64,000 nucleotides of DNA from the NCBI RefSeq assembly GCF_040869045.1, contig NC_090319.1, positions 391,669,601 to 391,733,600 of the forward strand, written 5' to 3'. Below are positions 21,019 through 32,448 of the stretch, in pieces. Under the pieces are notes generated by a model. The model was not told the DNA's origin. It ran no database searches and saw only the letters and a program-made list of their open reading frames with translations. Numbering within the stretch: the first letter of the stretch is position 1; each line of letters opens with the position of its first letter. The translations under genes were made by a program, and so were the position numbers. The DNA comes from Eurosta solidaginis (Eukaryota; Arthropoda; Insecta; Diptera; Tephritidae).

Positions 21019-23123
21019 CAGAGCTGTAAAAATATTGAATCAATTGAGTGTGTATTCTCTCAGCATTATTTTAAAAATTTGTGATTTTTTGGTTGCATAT
21101 TATAAATCTCCATTCCTGAATGGCTTAAAATACTTTAACTCAAAGCTAAAGTGTGTGTTATTGAATGGTAAAATATAATTCAATATAGAGTGTGAATGTA
21201 AGAACCAGTCCCAATCTTTAATGAATGTAAACTTGAAATGAATGCACAGTTTTTTCCATTCAGTACTAAATACTTTTTCCCCAAGGTTATTTTTTGTATA
21301 CTTTCATTGCCATGAGATTATCTGATTCAGATATGTTAAATCAATTTAGGAGTTGGTGCAAAAAAGGCCTAAAATTGGTCAATAGCAAAAATAGCCCCTT
21401 CTAATTATTCAAGTAGTTTAATATTTAAAAATTCATGAGCTTAACGCCGGCTTATAATTATTGAATATGAATTATTATGTTTGTTTAAGACCAACTGAAA
21501 AGAAAGAAGTATTTACTGGTATATTGCGACGGTACCATTTCGAAAACAAACAAACAAGTAGTTAATTATAAACCAGGAAAGTCTTAAATCATCTTCATGG
21601 TGTCCAAACATAAGACATACAAGAAATAGTACTTCATAGCAGATTTTGTATACTTCGTAATTGGGTTGATTTTTTTAATTAATCGTGTGAAATCAAAAAA
21701 TGTTAGGCTCTTGTGAGTTGATTGGTTTCTTTTTGGGTAAATATCGCGCATAACTCGCTTACATAAAACCATAGGGCTCTTGATTATATAAAGTATTCAA
21801 AAGGCATGGAGATATAGTCGAATTTGGCATGAAGATATAGTAGAATTTGGCTGAAACTTCGCAAAGACAATCTATTGCTTTCTTGCTATATGTCAAAATG
21901 TTACTACTTATTTTGCTATTGTTGTAAAAGGGATTTTGTAAATGAACACATTGTGCATTGACCAAATAAAGTAAATTGTGGATATTTTTTATCGATAATG
22001 TAACAAAAACAGATACTTGAGTTTAAGTCATTTAAATACATCAAAGTGCATAGGTCCTCGGCGATTTCGTTGGAGCTTCATAATTCCGAGAATTTCGATA
22101 AACATATGTCTGTTTCCATGGCATCGTCCTACGGTGATTCAAGCTTTTTCTATTCACCTGATTCACCTTCCCCGTTTTCCTTCATCTGTGCCACAAAAAA
22201 AATGTTCCATTGGGAGAAACTCTATTTGACGGAATATAAATATAGGACCCGAGTGGTTGAGAATAGTCTCTCTGCCTATTTGCACGGCATTGGTAAAAGA
22301 TTGAAATTGTTTTGGTTGAATTCTACCTTACTTGAGCAGATTTTTATTCAAAGTTAATTTCCTTGCTATCAAAAAAGCTACAACTACCTATAGAGCCTAC
22401 TTTAAATGGCTGTAATTACAAACTATTGTGTTTAGGAGAATATTTTTCTTAGAAAATAGGATATTGCTGTTGCAATTAATCACAAACCAGTATAGATACA
22501 TTATTTGACCATATACCGCTAGGAAGAATATATGGAGGAACTTAAGAGCTTTTATAATGTATTGCCTTTTCTTCAATTGTTTAATCACCAATTGAGGACG
22601 TGCAAATGTAGGCTAGTACTTTTTAATGCAAGCCTTTTATATGGCACATTGGCAACACTCATTTAGAACGATGACAATTTTCGGAACAGAGATGTTGAAA
22701 TATTTGTAATTTGCTTTTTTTATTATTAAATTTTTAGGAAAATTTCAAAATGAATACTTTTCCAGTTAACTTCTTCTTACTTTATTGTCATTTAATATGG
22801 AAAAAATTGGCCATCACGGACAATAATTAAATTTTTGAGGTGATATTTTGAAGTGGCTTTAATTAAATGCAACCATGTGATATTTGAGCGGGCTTTGTGC
22901 ATGTACGACATTTTTCATAATTGATTGGTACTAGAAAAGTGTGTGCACACTCAGCAAAGGCTGCATTTATTTGAATGCTTATTCTGTGTTGAAAAATGTT
23001 TGTGTTTCATTCAATTATTGACTTTTAAGCCACATTCCGTAGCAAAGAATGAATGAATGAAGAGAAAGCATTCTTAAATCAATGATTTAAAATATCAAAT
23101 GATTGCACATTTTTACAGCTCTG
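21019..23123 (+). mobile_element. hAT-like non-autonomous transposon, copy 1
   Basis: It starts CAGAGCTGTAAAA and ends TTTTACAGCTCTG, between exact 8-bp duplications GTATTTAA at 21011-21018 and 23124-23131. The 8-bp duplication and CAGAG terminus fit the hAT superfamily; P-type elements also make 8-bp duplications. The copy at 30580-32162 is collinear but lacks about 500 bp present here. The frame at 22046-22357 may be a transposase relic but shows no diagnostic motif. Confidence 0.85.
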
Positions 23124-23131
23124 GTATTTAA

Positions 23132-23759
23132 CTGTCGATCACGCTTTGTTAAATTCACTTTGCAAGCGAGTCGGTGCAAGTTTGCTTTCCTCGTCCACCC
23201 TCTTCTTCAAGTAACGAGTTCCAGTAACAAAAGCATTTGTTTGTGAAAAGCGACAAATAGTGTCATTGAAACTAATGTCAATTAATATTAATTCGCTTTT
23301 GAAAGAGAATTAATGTCAATGACAGTAATTCCAAGCTCCAAAAAGGATTAATGTTAAAACCAAGTTGTAATTAATGTCATTAATGTTGGAATAAACGTCA
23401 TTGATATTAATTTTCTTTACAAAAGAGAATAAAAATCAGTAATACTTTTTCACGCCATTGAAATTAATTCTCTGTGCAAAAGCGAATTAATGCCAAAACT
23501 TTTTATGAATACCACCACCGAATATTGGAATAAAAAGTCGGAACAAATTTTAACTGCACGTTCATATTAGTTGTCTATTACGACACGATTCAAAAAGTTT
23601 TAATAGCATTAATTATTAATATCAAAAAAACAGCGCCACAGGAAATAAATTGGGAAGATTTCTTATTTCAAATTTTCGCTGGCGGAGCTTTGTATGCAGA
23701 TTTTGTTACTTAAATGTTAATTTACTATATATTTATGAACCTAAATGCATTTATTACAG
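23132..23759 (+). promoter_or_regulatory. Desat1 upstream region
   Basis: Non-coding sequence just before the first coding exon. It contains a cluster of GAATTAAT/ATTAATTC and TTAATGTCAATG variants between about 23260 and 23500, including the palindromic pair ATTAATTCGCTTTTG...AGAGAATTAAT. It ends in a splice acceptor, TTTATTACAG at 23750-23759. So the coding exon is probably joined to non-coding first exons upstream, as in Drosophila desat1. No core promoter was identified. Confidence 0.5.
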
Positions 23760-24070
23760 CGAAAAATAAAAAACTAAAATGCCACCAAATGCAACAGCAA
23801 ATACACAATCCATAACCAACTCTTTGGTTAATGGCGATAGAGATGACACAAAAACATTGACTGATAACTCTACTGGCGTACTCTTCGAACAAGATGCCGA
23901 AACGTATGATGGTGGTCTTGTAAAGGATATTGGAAAATTTAAAAAGGCCGAAAAGCGACGACTCAAGCTTGTTTGGCGAAATATTCTTATTTTCGGTTAC
24001 CTACATTTGGCAGCTGTATATGGCCTTTGGTTAATACTGACCTCGGCTAAATGGCAAACGCTCGCTCTTG
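23760..24070 (+). CDS. Desat1: acyl-CoA delta-9 desaturase, first coding exon
   Basis: The ATG at 23779 opens MPPNATANTQSI, matching the conserved start of fly Desat1. 97 codons plus one base end at the donor TTG|GTAAGT. Included are the STGVLFEQDAET and DGGLVKDIGKFKKAEKRRLK stretches and the first membrane helix (LVWRNILIFGYLHLAAVYGL). The enzyme is an ER-membrane desaturase. It puts a cis double bond at carbon 9 of palmitoyl/stearoyl-CoA, using cytochrome b5, and in flies supplies cuticular hydrocarbon and pheromone precursors. The acceptor at 23758-23759 gives a 19-base 5' UTR segment. The exon joins in phase 1 to 63533. Confidence 0.93.
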
Positions 24071-25962
24071 GTAAGTACATAAATATAGATACATACATAC
24101 GCATATATCAACATCCATATTGAACGTAAACCGCAAAAACAATAGGGGGACTCATGTAACCATATAAGTGTGTAAACGTATAAATTTATCTAGTGCGTAA
24201 ACGAACTGTCAAATTTTGTATGAAAAATCATTTACACAATTTGTATAAATTTACGCGCACATTTCATTGTGTAAACGCGGTAAACTCAAAGGAATGCAAC
24301 CTTGCAGACATTACAGCAGGCATTTTCGTCAGAAATCTCCAACATCAGCAAGTCATTTACAAGAATATCTTAGTAAAGACGTTTTAGTTTTGGTTTTTCA
24401 CTTACTCTTAACATTTTTTAATTTGTATAACAATCAAAAAATTTTTGTTTGGCAATAATACAGCTGATAAACAATCAAGTTTATCAAGAGTATTACTAGG
24501 TGCGAGAGTCGGACGAGACGACACGACCAAGTTACCAATAAGGCAAAAATGCCGCGAATATTTTGTGGAACGTGTCGCTACGTGTCGCGTCGCTTAGTGT
24601 GCACGGATCTTAAAATGGTACAAATCAGAAATAAGGAAATAAACCCTCCCACAGGCGTTATTTTTCTGCTCTTTACTTCATATTTCAGAAAGGCATTAAT
24701 GCAATTTATTTTAAAAAAAATCAATGTTGCAAATAAATCAAGAAGCAACACTTATAGCATTTTCTTTTCTGAAATAAATTGTTGCCTAAGTAAATGGTAA
24801 AGCCTTAATAGTGTTACTCCTACCCCAGAAAATTGTCAACATTTATAGCGCATACAAAGAACCTTTCATCTCACCATATTCACTCATATCACAAATCACA
24901 CAAGAAGATTGCGCATTGCGCATGTAAACATTAGATCATCTCTTTTTTATGGGCAGTTCTTACGTAATTTTCCTTTAGCTCTTGTTTTTTTCTCTCTTTC
25001 TTTCATTCACTCAAATAGTCAACTGTGACGTAGATGCGCATAACGAACCAATTGTGAACTCGTGAATGCGCAATCTGGTAGGTGACCTGTGCACTCATAT
25101 TAGACACAAAAGCCATGCGCAAATATAAAACGACGGAATTTGTGCAAATGAAAATTTTGACATACACGGCTCAAAAACACTGCGCAATATTCATTTTTAA
25201 TGTAGCGCAACAAATGAAACATGTGTTTTAATTGTATAAAAAAGGCACTAATTGTATAAGTCGAAAAACTGGCACCAGAAGCGTTTATTTTCCATTGTAT
25301 TCATAATTTTTATAATTAGTTGCAAGACCAGTTCAACTCATTGCAGCACTGCGCAATATTCATTTTTCAACTAGCGCAACAAATGAAACGTGTTTTAATT
25401 GTATAAAAAATTATTATGTATTATTGAATTTGTGTGAATTCCTGTTACAAGCTAGAGATGGTCCTTACGCCTCCGATATTAACATTTTTAAGCAACAATT
25501 ACTGATGTTATATTATCAGAAACCACAGGTAAACTGTGTAACATTCACCACACACGAAGAAAAAAGCATGTGCAATATTTGCAGACATGCGTAAATATCA
25601 AAATCGTTTTGATTTTAGCGCAGTTCTCAGCGCAACCAGTGCACACACTGGGCAAATCATTTTGCGAATTGATAATTGGCACAAGGATACTTGAGCCGTG
25701 TAATTGGCGTATTAACAAAGTATATGTGGAACTCAAGAGCGAATTGAGAGTTTCACAGAGTTGCACTGCCACACCGCCATTTTATACAGCGTAAAAGTGT
25801 AACGCTTTTGCGTTGCGAGCAGGCAACAATTTTCACAAAAGAACGAAATACCCCATAAATAGAACAACAACCCTTGCGCGGTGTACAACAAGCGCAAAAC
25901 TATAGCCAGAAAAGAAAACGCTATTAAATTTATGAGGGCGAGTATTGTCCAATGCGACTCGA
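24071..25962 (+). other. proximal intron sequence with short repeats
   Basis: No gene. A block of about 65 bp, ACTGCGCAATATTCATTTTT followed by GCGCAACAAATGAAAC and TTTTAATTGTATAAAAAA, occurs at about 25178-25245 and again at 25348-25415. GCGCA/TGCGC words are frequent from 24900 to 25900. Three ACACGAC/GTGTCG words lie near 24515-24590. None of these matches a feature I know. Confidence 0.5.
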
Positions 25963-26774
25963 TTTTAACACGCTTTTATTAGCTTGGCCTGTATGTAACG
26001 GAATTTTTGAGCTTAATTTTCACCGGTTTCTAGAAGTCTGATTAATTTGAAACTTTGCATACGTATCAAGGACCAATGACAATGCATTAATGTGGTGGTG
26101 TGGTGACATAAGGTCAACGGCTATAAGGTCAATTGGACTTATTATCACTTTGAATGCCCATAAGTTTGATTGCAACTTTGCACACGTATCAAGGCTCGAT
26201 GACAATGCATTAATGTGAAATAAGGTCAACGGCCATAAGGTCTATTGGCCTTATTACCACTTTGAATGGCCATAAGTTTGATTGAAACTTTACACACTTA
26301 TCAAGGCTCGATGACAATGCATTAATGTGATGGTGTGGTGACATAAGGTCAACGGCCATAAGGTCAATTGGCGTTATTACCACTTTGAATGGCCATAAGT
26401 TTGATTGAAATTTTGCACTCGTATCAGGGCTCGATGACAATGCATTAATATGATGTTGTGGTGGCATAAGGTCAACGGCCATAAGGTCAATTGGCCTTAT
26501 TACCACTTTGAATGGCCATAAGTTTGATTGAAACTTTGCACACGTATCAAGGCTCGATGACAATGCATTAATGTGATGGTGTGGTGACATAAGGTCAACG
26601 GCCATAAAGTCAATTGGCGTTATTACCACTTTGAATGGCCATAAGCGCATTCCTTTATTAATGATAGAAGGTGATGCATGGCACATCTACGAAAGAGCAT
26701 ACTGAAGCCCTTTTTAACACGCTTTTATTAGCTTGGCCTGTATCTATCTATGTATCCATGTATGTATGTAACGG
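25963..26774. repeat. 123-bp minisatellite between direct repeats
   Basis: About five tandem units containing AAGGTCAACGGCCATAAGG start near 26106, 26221, 26342, 26465 and 26588. The last three spacings are exactly 123 bp. The array is flanked by copies of TTTAACACGCTTTTATTAGC and TTGGCCTGTAT...GTAACGGAAT at 25963-26002 and 26713-26774. The minus strand stays open for 158 codons because the unit is 41 codons long and has no stop in that frame. Such arrays are typical inside Helitron/DINE-like non-autonomous elements, but terminal signals are not visible. Confidence 0.75.
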
Positions 26775-26888
26775 AATCTGGAGTGGAGCTGAGAGCCCCG
26801 GTAATGCAGAGCTCCGAACTCCGTTGCACCTTTTGAAGCATTTTAAGATAGGTATTTTAGCTAGTCCAGGCCACCAGACCAAGGCACC

Positions 26889-27690
26889 TTAAAGAAGAAT
26901 CGGGTGCACAATGGCTGTGTAAATCCAGTAGGTCACCTTAAGGGAGAATTCCCAGGAGGTGCCAATTGCCCTCTTGCAGGTGAACAGCTCTGCTGCTGCC
27001 TTCTTGGATCGCTCCACCATATGGTCACTCCATAATAGCTTCCTATCCAGAATGACTCCCAAATACTTGACTTGATCGCTAAACGCTAAGAACGTACCCC
27101 CAATTCTTGGCGGTGTAAGATTTGGTACTATGTACCTCCTCGTGAAGAGGACAAGCTCGGTTTTATCTGGGTTGACTTCCAAACCTCTGGCGGGTTGTAC
27201 ACCTGGAGCAGCTCCAGGATGTCAGCTGGGTCCGTTGGCGTCACTGGAACACAGGCTCTAGCCCTTGGTCGTGAGGAGATATCACGCGCCTCCACTACCT
27301 TGAGGCGCGAGCCCGGATATACCACCTCTATCAGCGTGACGGCGGCCCTATAGAGGTTTACCGACCTGGCGTCGTTACAGGCAATTCTCTTGACATTGCC
27401 CTGGAACCACCCTGCATCGGTGTAAGATGGCTGTGGACCAGGTTGTCTTTCTTAATCTTAACGGCCACCGTAGCGGGCGCGGCCTCGATCCACTTCCACT
27501 GTTGTTTCGGGATCCTGCCATCTTCGCTGCTCTCGTCTATAATGCCAATGATCTGCCGACCCTTGGCAATTTCGGCGAAAGACCGCGTCCAGCCCCCGTG
27601 CGTCTTGGCCCTTTTCGGTGCCGTGGGGTTGGATTCATCCATGGACCGCTGGCGTTTCGAGGTTTCATCACTCTCGACTACAACTTTTAA
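26889..27690 (-). pseudogene. LOA/Jockey-type LINE with internal deletion
   Basis: The ORF1 start (27358-27642) reads PTAPKRAKTHGGWTRSFAEI, IIGIIDESSEDGRIPKQQWK and, in the next frame, LKVVEARDISSRPRARACVP. This matches fly LINE ORF1 proteins of the DUF4780 type. Near 27190 it runs directly into the RT thumb segment EVNPDKTELVLFTRRYIVP, KYLGVILDRKLLW and KAAAELFTCKRAIG. That segment resembles the ORF2 thumb at 42740-42960. The rest of ORF1, the endonuclease and the RT palm are missing, and the join is out of frame. Confidence 0.8.
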
Positions 27691-27718
27691 AATTACTTGA
27701 ACTAAAAAATTAAAAATA

Positions 27719-28198
27719 AATAATAGTTTAAAAAAACTAAAAAAACACGGTTTTATAGCTAACCGAACTAAAAAATAGAAAATAATTTTCAGTTAAAAAG
27801 AGTTTATATAACTGTAGTAGAAGGTCAAACAATCTTTTATAGTTAATCATCTCAAAATAAAATTATAATAAAATTTAAGTTATTAACAGAATAATTTAAT
27901 TCACAGTAAAAAGCGTGGGGTGCTTGATATTGAATGTTACAATCATTCTATTGGCAACTATCTGATAGGAAAGATATGAAACGTAGTCAAATGCACCCCA
28001 CGCTTTTTAATCTGAATTAAATTATTCTGTTAATAACTTAAATTTTATTATAATTTTATTTTGAAGTGATTAACTATAAACGATTGTTTGACCTTCTACT
28101 ACTGTTATATAAACCCTTTTTAATTGAAAATTATTTTCTATTTTTTAGTTCGGTTAGCTATAAAACCGTGTTTTTTTTAGTTTTTTTAAACTATTATT
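27719..28198. repeat. large perfect-like hairpin (foldback element)
   Basis: The left arm 27719-27923 and right arm 27993-28198 are nearly exact reverse complements (about 205 bp), with a 69-bp loop. The arm tips are AATAATAGTTT/AAACTATTATT. The inner ends are AAAAAGCGTGGGGTGC/GCACCCCACGCTTTTT. No coding capacity or certain target duplication. It lies about 395 bp upstream of the nested gene and next to the LINE 5' end. Confidence 0.85.
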
Positions 28199-28592
28199 GA
28201 TTGTAATATTTGCTTCACCTGTCTGGTTTATTGCATTACACGTCATGCCACTACTCCCAACTCTGCTGTCCCAATTGCTCAAGGTCCTAATTTCTTTTAT
28301 TTGGAATCTTAAAACAACCTGCTGGAACAATCGAATCTATGTAATCAAAGTTTGAATTGTCATATCAGTCAAACATTGATAAAATTATACAAAAATTTGT
28401 ATTATATATTTTTTTAAGTTAACTTAATTTTTTGTTCCCCAAAAAAATAAACTAGCGTTATTTGTAAAATTTTTTGTTTTTTTTTTAGAAAAAGTTTGCC
28501 AAATTTTTGTGTGTTGCCTCAAGATATTTAAGAGTTAATAGTTATATTAATCGAAATAGATAGAACTAAAATACACAATAGAAATTTAAAAA

Positions 28593-29764
28593 ATGGACCA
28601 CTTTAACGTTCCGAAGAAAGTAAATCGTCATGTGTTGAAAGCTTTGGGTGCTTTGAGTGGCGGAGATCGCAAGCAAGCCATTAGTATGAAACACATAATA
28701 GATCAAGTAAAACATCAAATGCGAAATTTAGTTCCGGTTCCAAATATTGAGAATGTTGTACAGAAATCATTGAAAAATCTAAGCGAAATTGGGTTGATCG
28801 AACGTCGTGGCATCAATCGATATGCGCTTGGACGTTGTGCCGCTATTTTACCAGGACCCAGTGTCCCAACTAATTCAAAAGGCCCAGACCGTCGAGTATT
28901 TCGTGGCAATGTTAGCACAGTTTATAGTTTTGAAACAATTTCTTCAATACATATATCTTTTCGTTTAAATAGGATCCACGGAGATGCAGTAAAAGCACTT
29001 TAGATCCAAACATGAAACGTGGTCGAGGCTGTAGTGATGAAGAATCTCTTTCAGGTGATGAGTTTGAACGGACACGTAAACGCATGCGTACGAATAATAA
29101 ACAAGTACGTCATAGTGGTCGATGGGCGTACCTTCCGCGTGTACGCCAACACGACCAACCAAATAATACAATCGAGCAGCGCACTGATTTTAGTGCAGCC
29201 ATCGATACACCCTTAATTCCTCAGGATTTATATTCATTGCATCACCCACATACGAGATTGCAAGAATGTGATGTAACTCGTTGCTGTCGAGATGATCTTG
29301 GAGTTGCAAGTAGCGGAATGTTAAATAAACCCGCAATGGATTTTATGCTGTCTAATGTAACACCGTCACCATCAATAGAAATATCTGAAATCACAGATGA
29401 TGTACAAAAGATTGTAGATGTACGCATAATAGTCGAGACCCCGCCGTTACAACAGCAACAGAAAGATAACGAGGAAATTAATGATTACGAGGAAGCGGAA
29501 GAAGGCGTGCAAACAGACGGTCTATTGTCGGCTAAAACATTCGGCTATAGCACCGTAGCATCCAGTAATGAAATATCTAGCAAAAGCAATGGCGGAATCA
29601 AACAATTACAACCTGGAAGTAAAATAGCGACTGATCAAAATCAAATACCATCCAAATCGTGCACGTCCCGACGAATTTTGAATCCAACCAATGCAGTTGC
29701 AACTATTTCCCAAAATTCTTCCAAATCACTTTTGCTTGACTGCACTAAATCATATATTAAGTGA
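28593..29764 (+). CDS. nested host gene, winged-helix-like protein (372 aa)
   Basis: Two exons, 28593-28919 and 28973-29764, are split by a 53-base intron (GTTTAT...TTTAAATAG, phase 0). Joined, they give NVST|DPRRCSKST and keep one frame to the TGA at 29762-29764. Residues 1-85 (VNRHVLKALGALSGGDRKQA, NVVQKSLKNLSEIGLIERRG, NRYALGRC) look like a compact winged-helix or H15-like fold. It recalls an uncharacterised Drosophila family that I think is DUF4777. The rest is polar, with a basic stretch (RTRKRMRTNNKQ), an acidic stretch (NDYEEAEEGVQTD) and Ser/Asn-rich sequence, so probably disordered. The long intact frame and proper splice sites argue for a real gene. Function unknown; a nuclear role is inference. 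Confidence 0.8.
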
Positions 29765-29924
29765 ATTTGTATATATATATATATCTATTCTGAACACTGA
29801 TTTATTTTTAATGTCGATGTAATGAAAAATACGTTTATTCGATTGAATGTACATATGTAAGGACTTAAGTTTACAGACATCGTTGTAAAAACTGTGAGCT
29901 TATTATTAAACAATGCTTTAATCT

Positions 29925-29930
29925 AATAAA
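29925..29930 (+). promoter_or_regulatory. polyadenylation signal of the nested gene
   Basis: AATAAA lies 161 bases after the stop codon. A TA microsatellite (29772-29783) and AT-rich sequence lie between. This is a plausible 3' UTR length. Confidence 0.5.
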
Positions 29931-30246
29931 ATGCGTAGTTAGTTGTGAATTCTATGTCGTAATCTGCAGTACTATCTAAAAATTATACTCGTACCTATTA
30001 CGGTATCCGACGGATGCCTTGCGGAGGGAGTGCGGATCGATTCGCGACAAAACTGATGCAGATTTGAGTTTAAAATTACATTTTTTTAAAATTCATTTGA
30101 ACTCTTAATCCGAAGAAAATACAGAATAAAATTATAAAATAATTTTTTTTTCTAATTTGAAAATTCAAATGCGCAACTGGCTAATGTTTTGATTCAAATG
30201 TAGCTAAAAATATTCGTTAACTTTGTTAATGTTTTGGTTAAACTAT
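29931..30246. other. no recognisable feature
   Basis: AT-rich spacer between the nested gene and the gypsy solo LTR. Confidence 0.5.
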
Positions 30247-32345
30247 TGTGACGAATATTAGTATCACTATGCGGTTATTTAATAAAGCACAACAACAATA
30301 AGCAACCTCTCACTCTTGGTACGTAAAAAAATCAATCATCATTTACACACATATGTACATACAAGGCAACGGAGAGATACACGCAAACACATGTAATATC
30401 ATCAGCTGAAGTAGTACTCACATATACACACGCTATTCGAGAGGCTATAAACTACAAATACACATGCATATAGCTGGTAACCAAGTAGTAGATTCTAGAA
30501 GGAGAAACGTCTAGACATTTGGAGAAATATGCGGACAAGGCAACAGAGAGTATAAAAGCAGCACAGGCTGAGTAGTCAGCTGAGCTGTAAAAAGATTGAA
30601 TCAATTGAGTGTGCATTCTCTCAGCATTCTTTTAAAAATTTGTAATTTTTTGGTTGCATATTATAAATCTCCATTCCTGAATGGCTTTACTTTAACTCAA
30701 AGCTAAAGTGTGTGTGAATGTGTGTGTTGAATGGTAAAATATAATTCAATATAGAGTGTGAATGTAGGAACCATTCCCAATCTTTAGTGAATGTAAACTT
30801 GAAATGAATGCACACTTTTTTTCCATTCAGTACTAAATACTTTTTTCCCAGGGTTATTTTTTTGTATACTTCATTGCCATCAGATATGTTAAATCAATTT
30901 AGGAGTTGGGTGCAAAAAAGGCGTAAAATTGGTCAATGGCAAAAATAGCCCCTTGCAATTTTTTCAAGTAGTTTAATATTTAAGAATTCATGAGCTTAAC
31001 ACCGGCTTATAGTTATTGAATATGAATTATTTTGTTTGTTTAAGACCAACTGAAAAGAAAGAAGCATTTACTGGTATATTGCGACGGTACCATTTCGAAA
31101 ACAAACAAGTAGTTAATTATAAACCAGGAAAGTCTTAAATCATCTTCATGGTGTCCAAACATAAGACATACAGGAAATAGTACTTCATAGCAGATTTTGT
31201 ATACTTCGTAATTGGGTTGATTTTTTTTTAATTAATCGTGTGAGATCAAAAAATGTTAGGCTCTTGTAAGTTGATCGGTTTCCTTTTAAGGTAAATCTCG
31301 CGGATAACTCGCTTACATAAAACCATAGGGCTCTTGATTATATAAAGTATTCAAAAGACATGAAGATATAGTAGAATTTGGCTGAAACTTCTCAAAGACA
31401 ATCTATTGCCTTCTTGCTATATGTCAAAATGTTACTACTTATTTTTATATTGTTGTAAAATGGATTTTGTAAATGAACACATTGTGGATATTTTTTGTCG
31501 ATAATATAACAAAACCAGATACTTGAGTTAAAGTCATTTAAATACATCAAAGTGCATAGGTCCATCGGCGATTTCGTTGGAGCTTCCTAATTCCGAGAAT
31601 TTCGATAAACATATGTCTATTTCCATGGCATGGTCCTACGGTGATTCAGGCTTTTTCAGGCAGAGATGTTGAAATATTTGTAATTTGCTTTTTTATTATT
31701 AAATCTTTAGGAAAATTTCAATAGGAATACTTTTCCAGTTAACTTCTTCGTACTTTGTTGTCATTTAAATATGGAAAAAACTGGTCATCACGGACAATAA
31801 TTAAATTTTTGTGTTGATATTTGAAGTGGCTTTAATTAAATGCAACCATGTGATATTTGAGCGGGTTTTGTGCATGTACGACATTTTTCACAATTGATTG
31901 GTACTAAAAAAGTGTGTGCACACTCAGCAAAGGCTGGATTCATTTGAATGCTTATTCTGTGTTGAAAAATTTTTATGTTTCATTCAATAACTCCATTCTT
32001 CCTTCAAATGAGCTAAGGATTGCATTCTTTTTTTTCACTACTGAATGAAGAATGGGTTAGCTTTTAAGCCACATTCCTTAGCAACGAATGAATGAATGAA
32101 AAGAAAGCATTCTTAAATCAATGATTTAAAATTTCAAATGATTACTTAGTTTTACAGCTCTGGTAGTCAGTAATCAGTTTAATTTAAACTCGGAATTAGT
32201 TGTGAAGTATAAGTGTTATTGTGAAGTACCTTAAAGTAGTCTAATAAAGACCATTTTTCATTATTGAATATTGGAGTTATTTATTCGACAATTTAGCGAT
32301 TTGCAGAAGGTTGGAAATAAGCGGGATTTCACTAAATTCGTTACA
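30247..32345 (+). repeat. gypsy solo LTR split by a hAT-like element
   Basis: It starts TGTGACGAATATTAGTATC and ends CTAAATTCGTTACA, as in the LTR at 1265-1616. Removing the nested element (30580-32162) and one duplication copy leaves about 510 bp, similar to the solo LTR at 4656-5187. TATAAAAGC (30551) and AATAAAGACC (about 32245) fall on opposite sides of the insertion. Confidence 0.85.
30580..32162 (+). mobile_element. hAT-like non-autonomous transposon, copy 2
   Basis: It starts CTGAGCTGTAAAA (second base changed relative to copy 1) and ends TTTTACAGCTCTG. Exact 8-bp duplications GTAGTCAG occur at 30572-30579 and 32163-32170. It is collinear with 21019-23123 but lacks the segment corresponding to about 22150-22680. 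It lies inside the gypsy LTR, so it inserted after the LTR. Confidence 0.87.
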
Positions 32346-32448
32346 ATATATTTAGAAGTGTTGCTTGTGATGGTTAACGAAATAGCTGAAAAGCAGATCG
32401 AAATATTTGATGAAGTAGCTCATAAAAAGCTAGCATGAGGTTAATGCT

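Noticed and set aside
22046..22357. 103-codon frame as a hAT transposase
   Set aside because: No catalytic or dimerisation motif could be recognised; left as a possible relic in the element entry.
26210..26686. 158-codon repeated minus-strand protein
   Set aside because: Explained by a 123-bp minisatellite whose unit lacks a stop. No start context, splice sites or neighbours suggest a gene; kept only as a finding.
25963..26774. CRISPR-like array
   Set aside because: Repeat units are contiguous 123-bp copies without spacers, in a eukaryotic genome.
28593..29003. single-exon reading of the nested gene (136 codons)
   Set aside because: Reading through the intron adds unrelated residues after NVST. 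The GT/AG pair at 28920 and 28972 joins the two long frames in phase.
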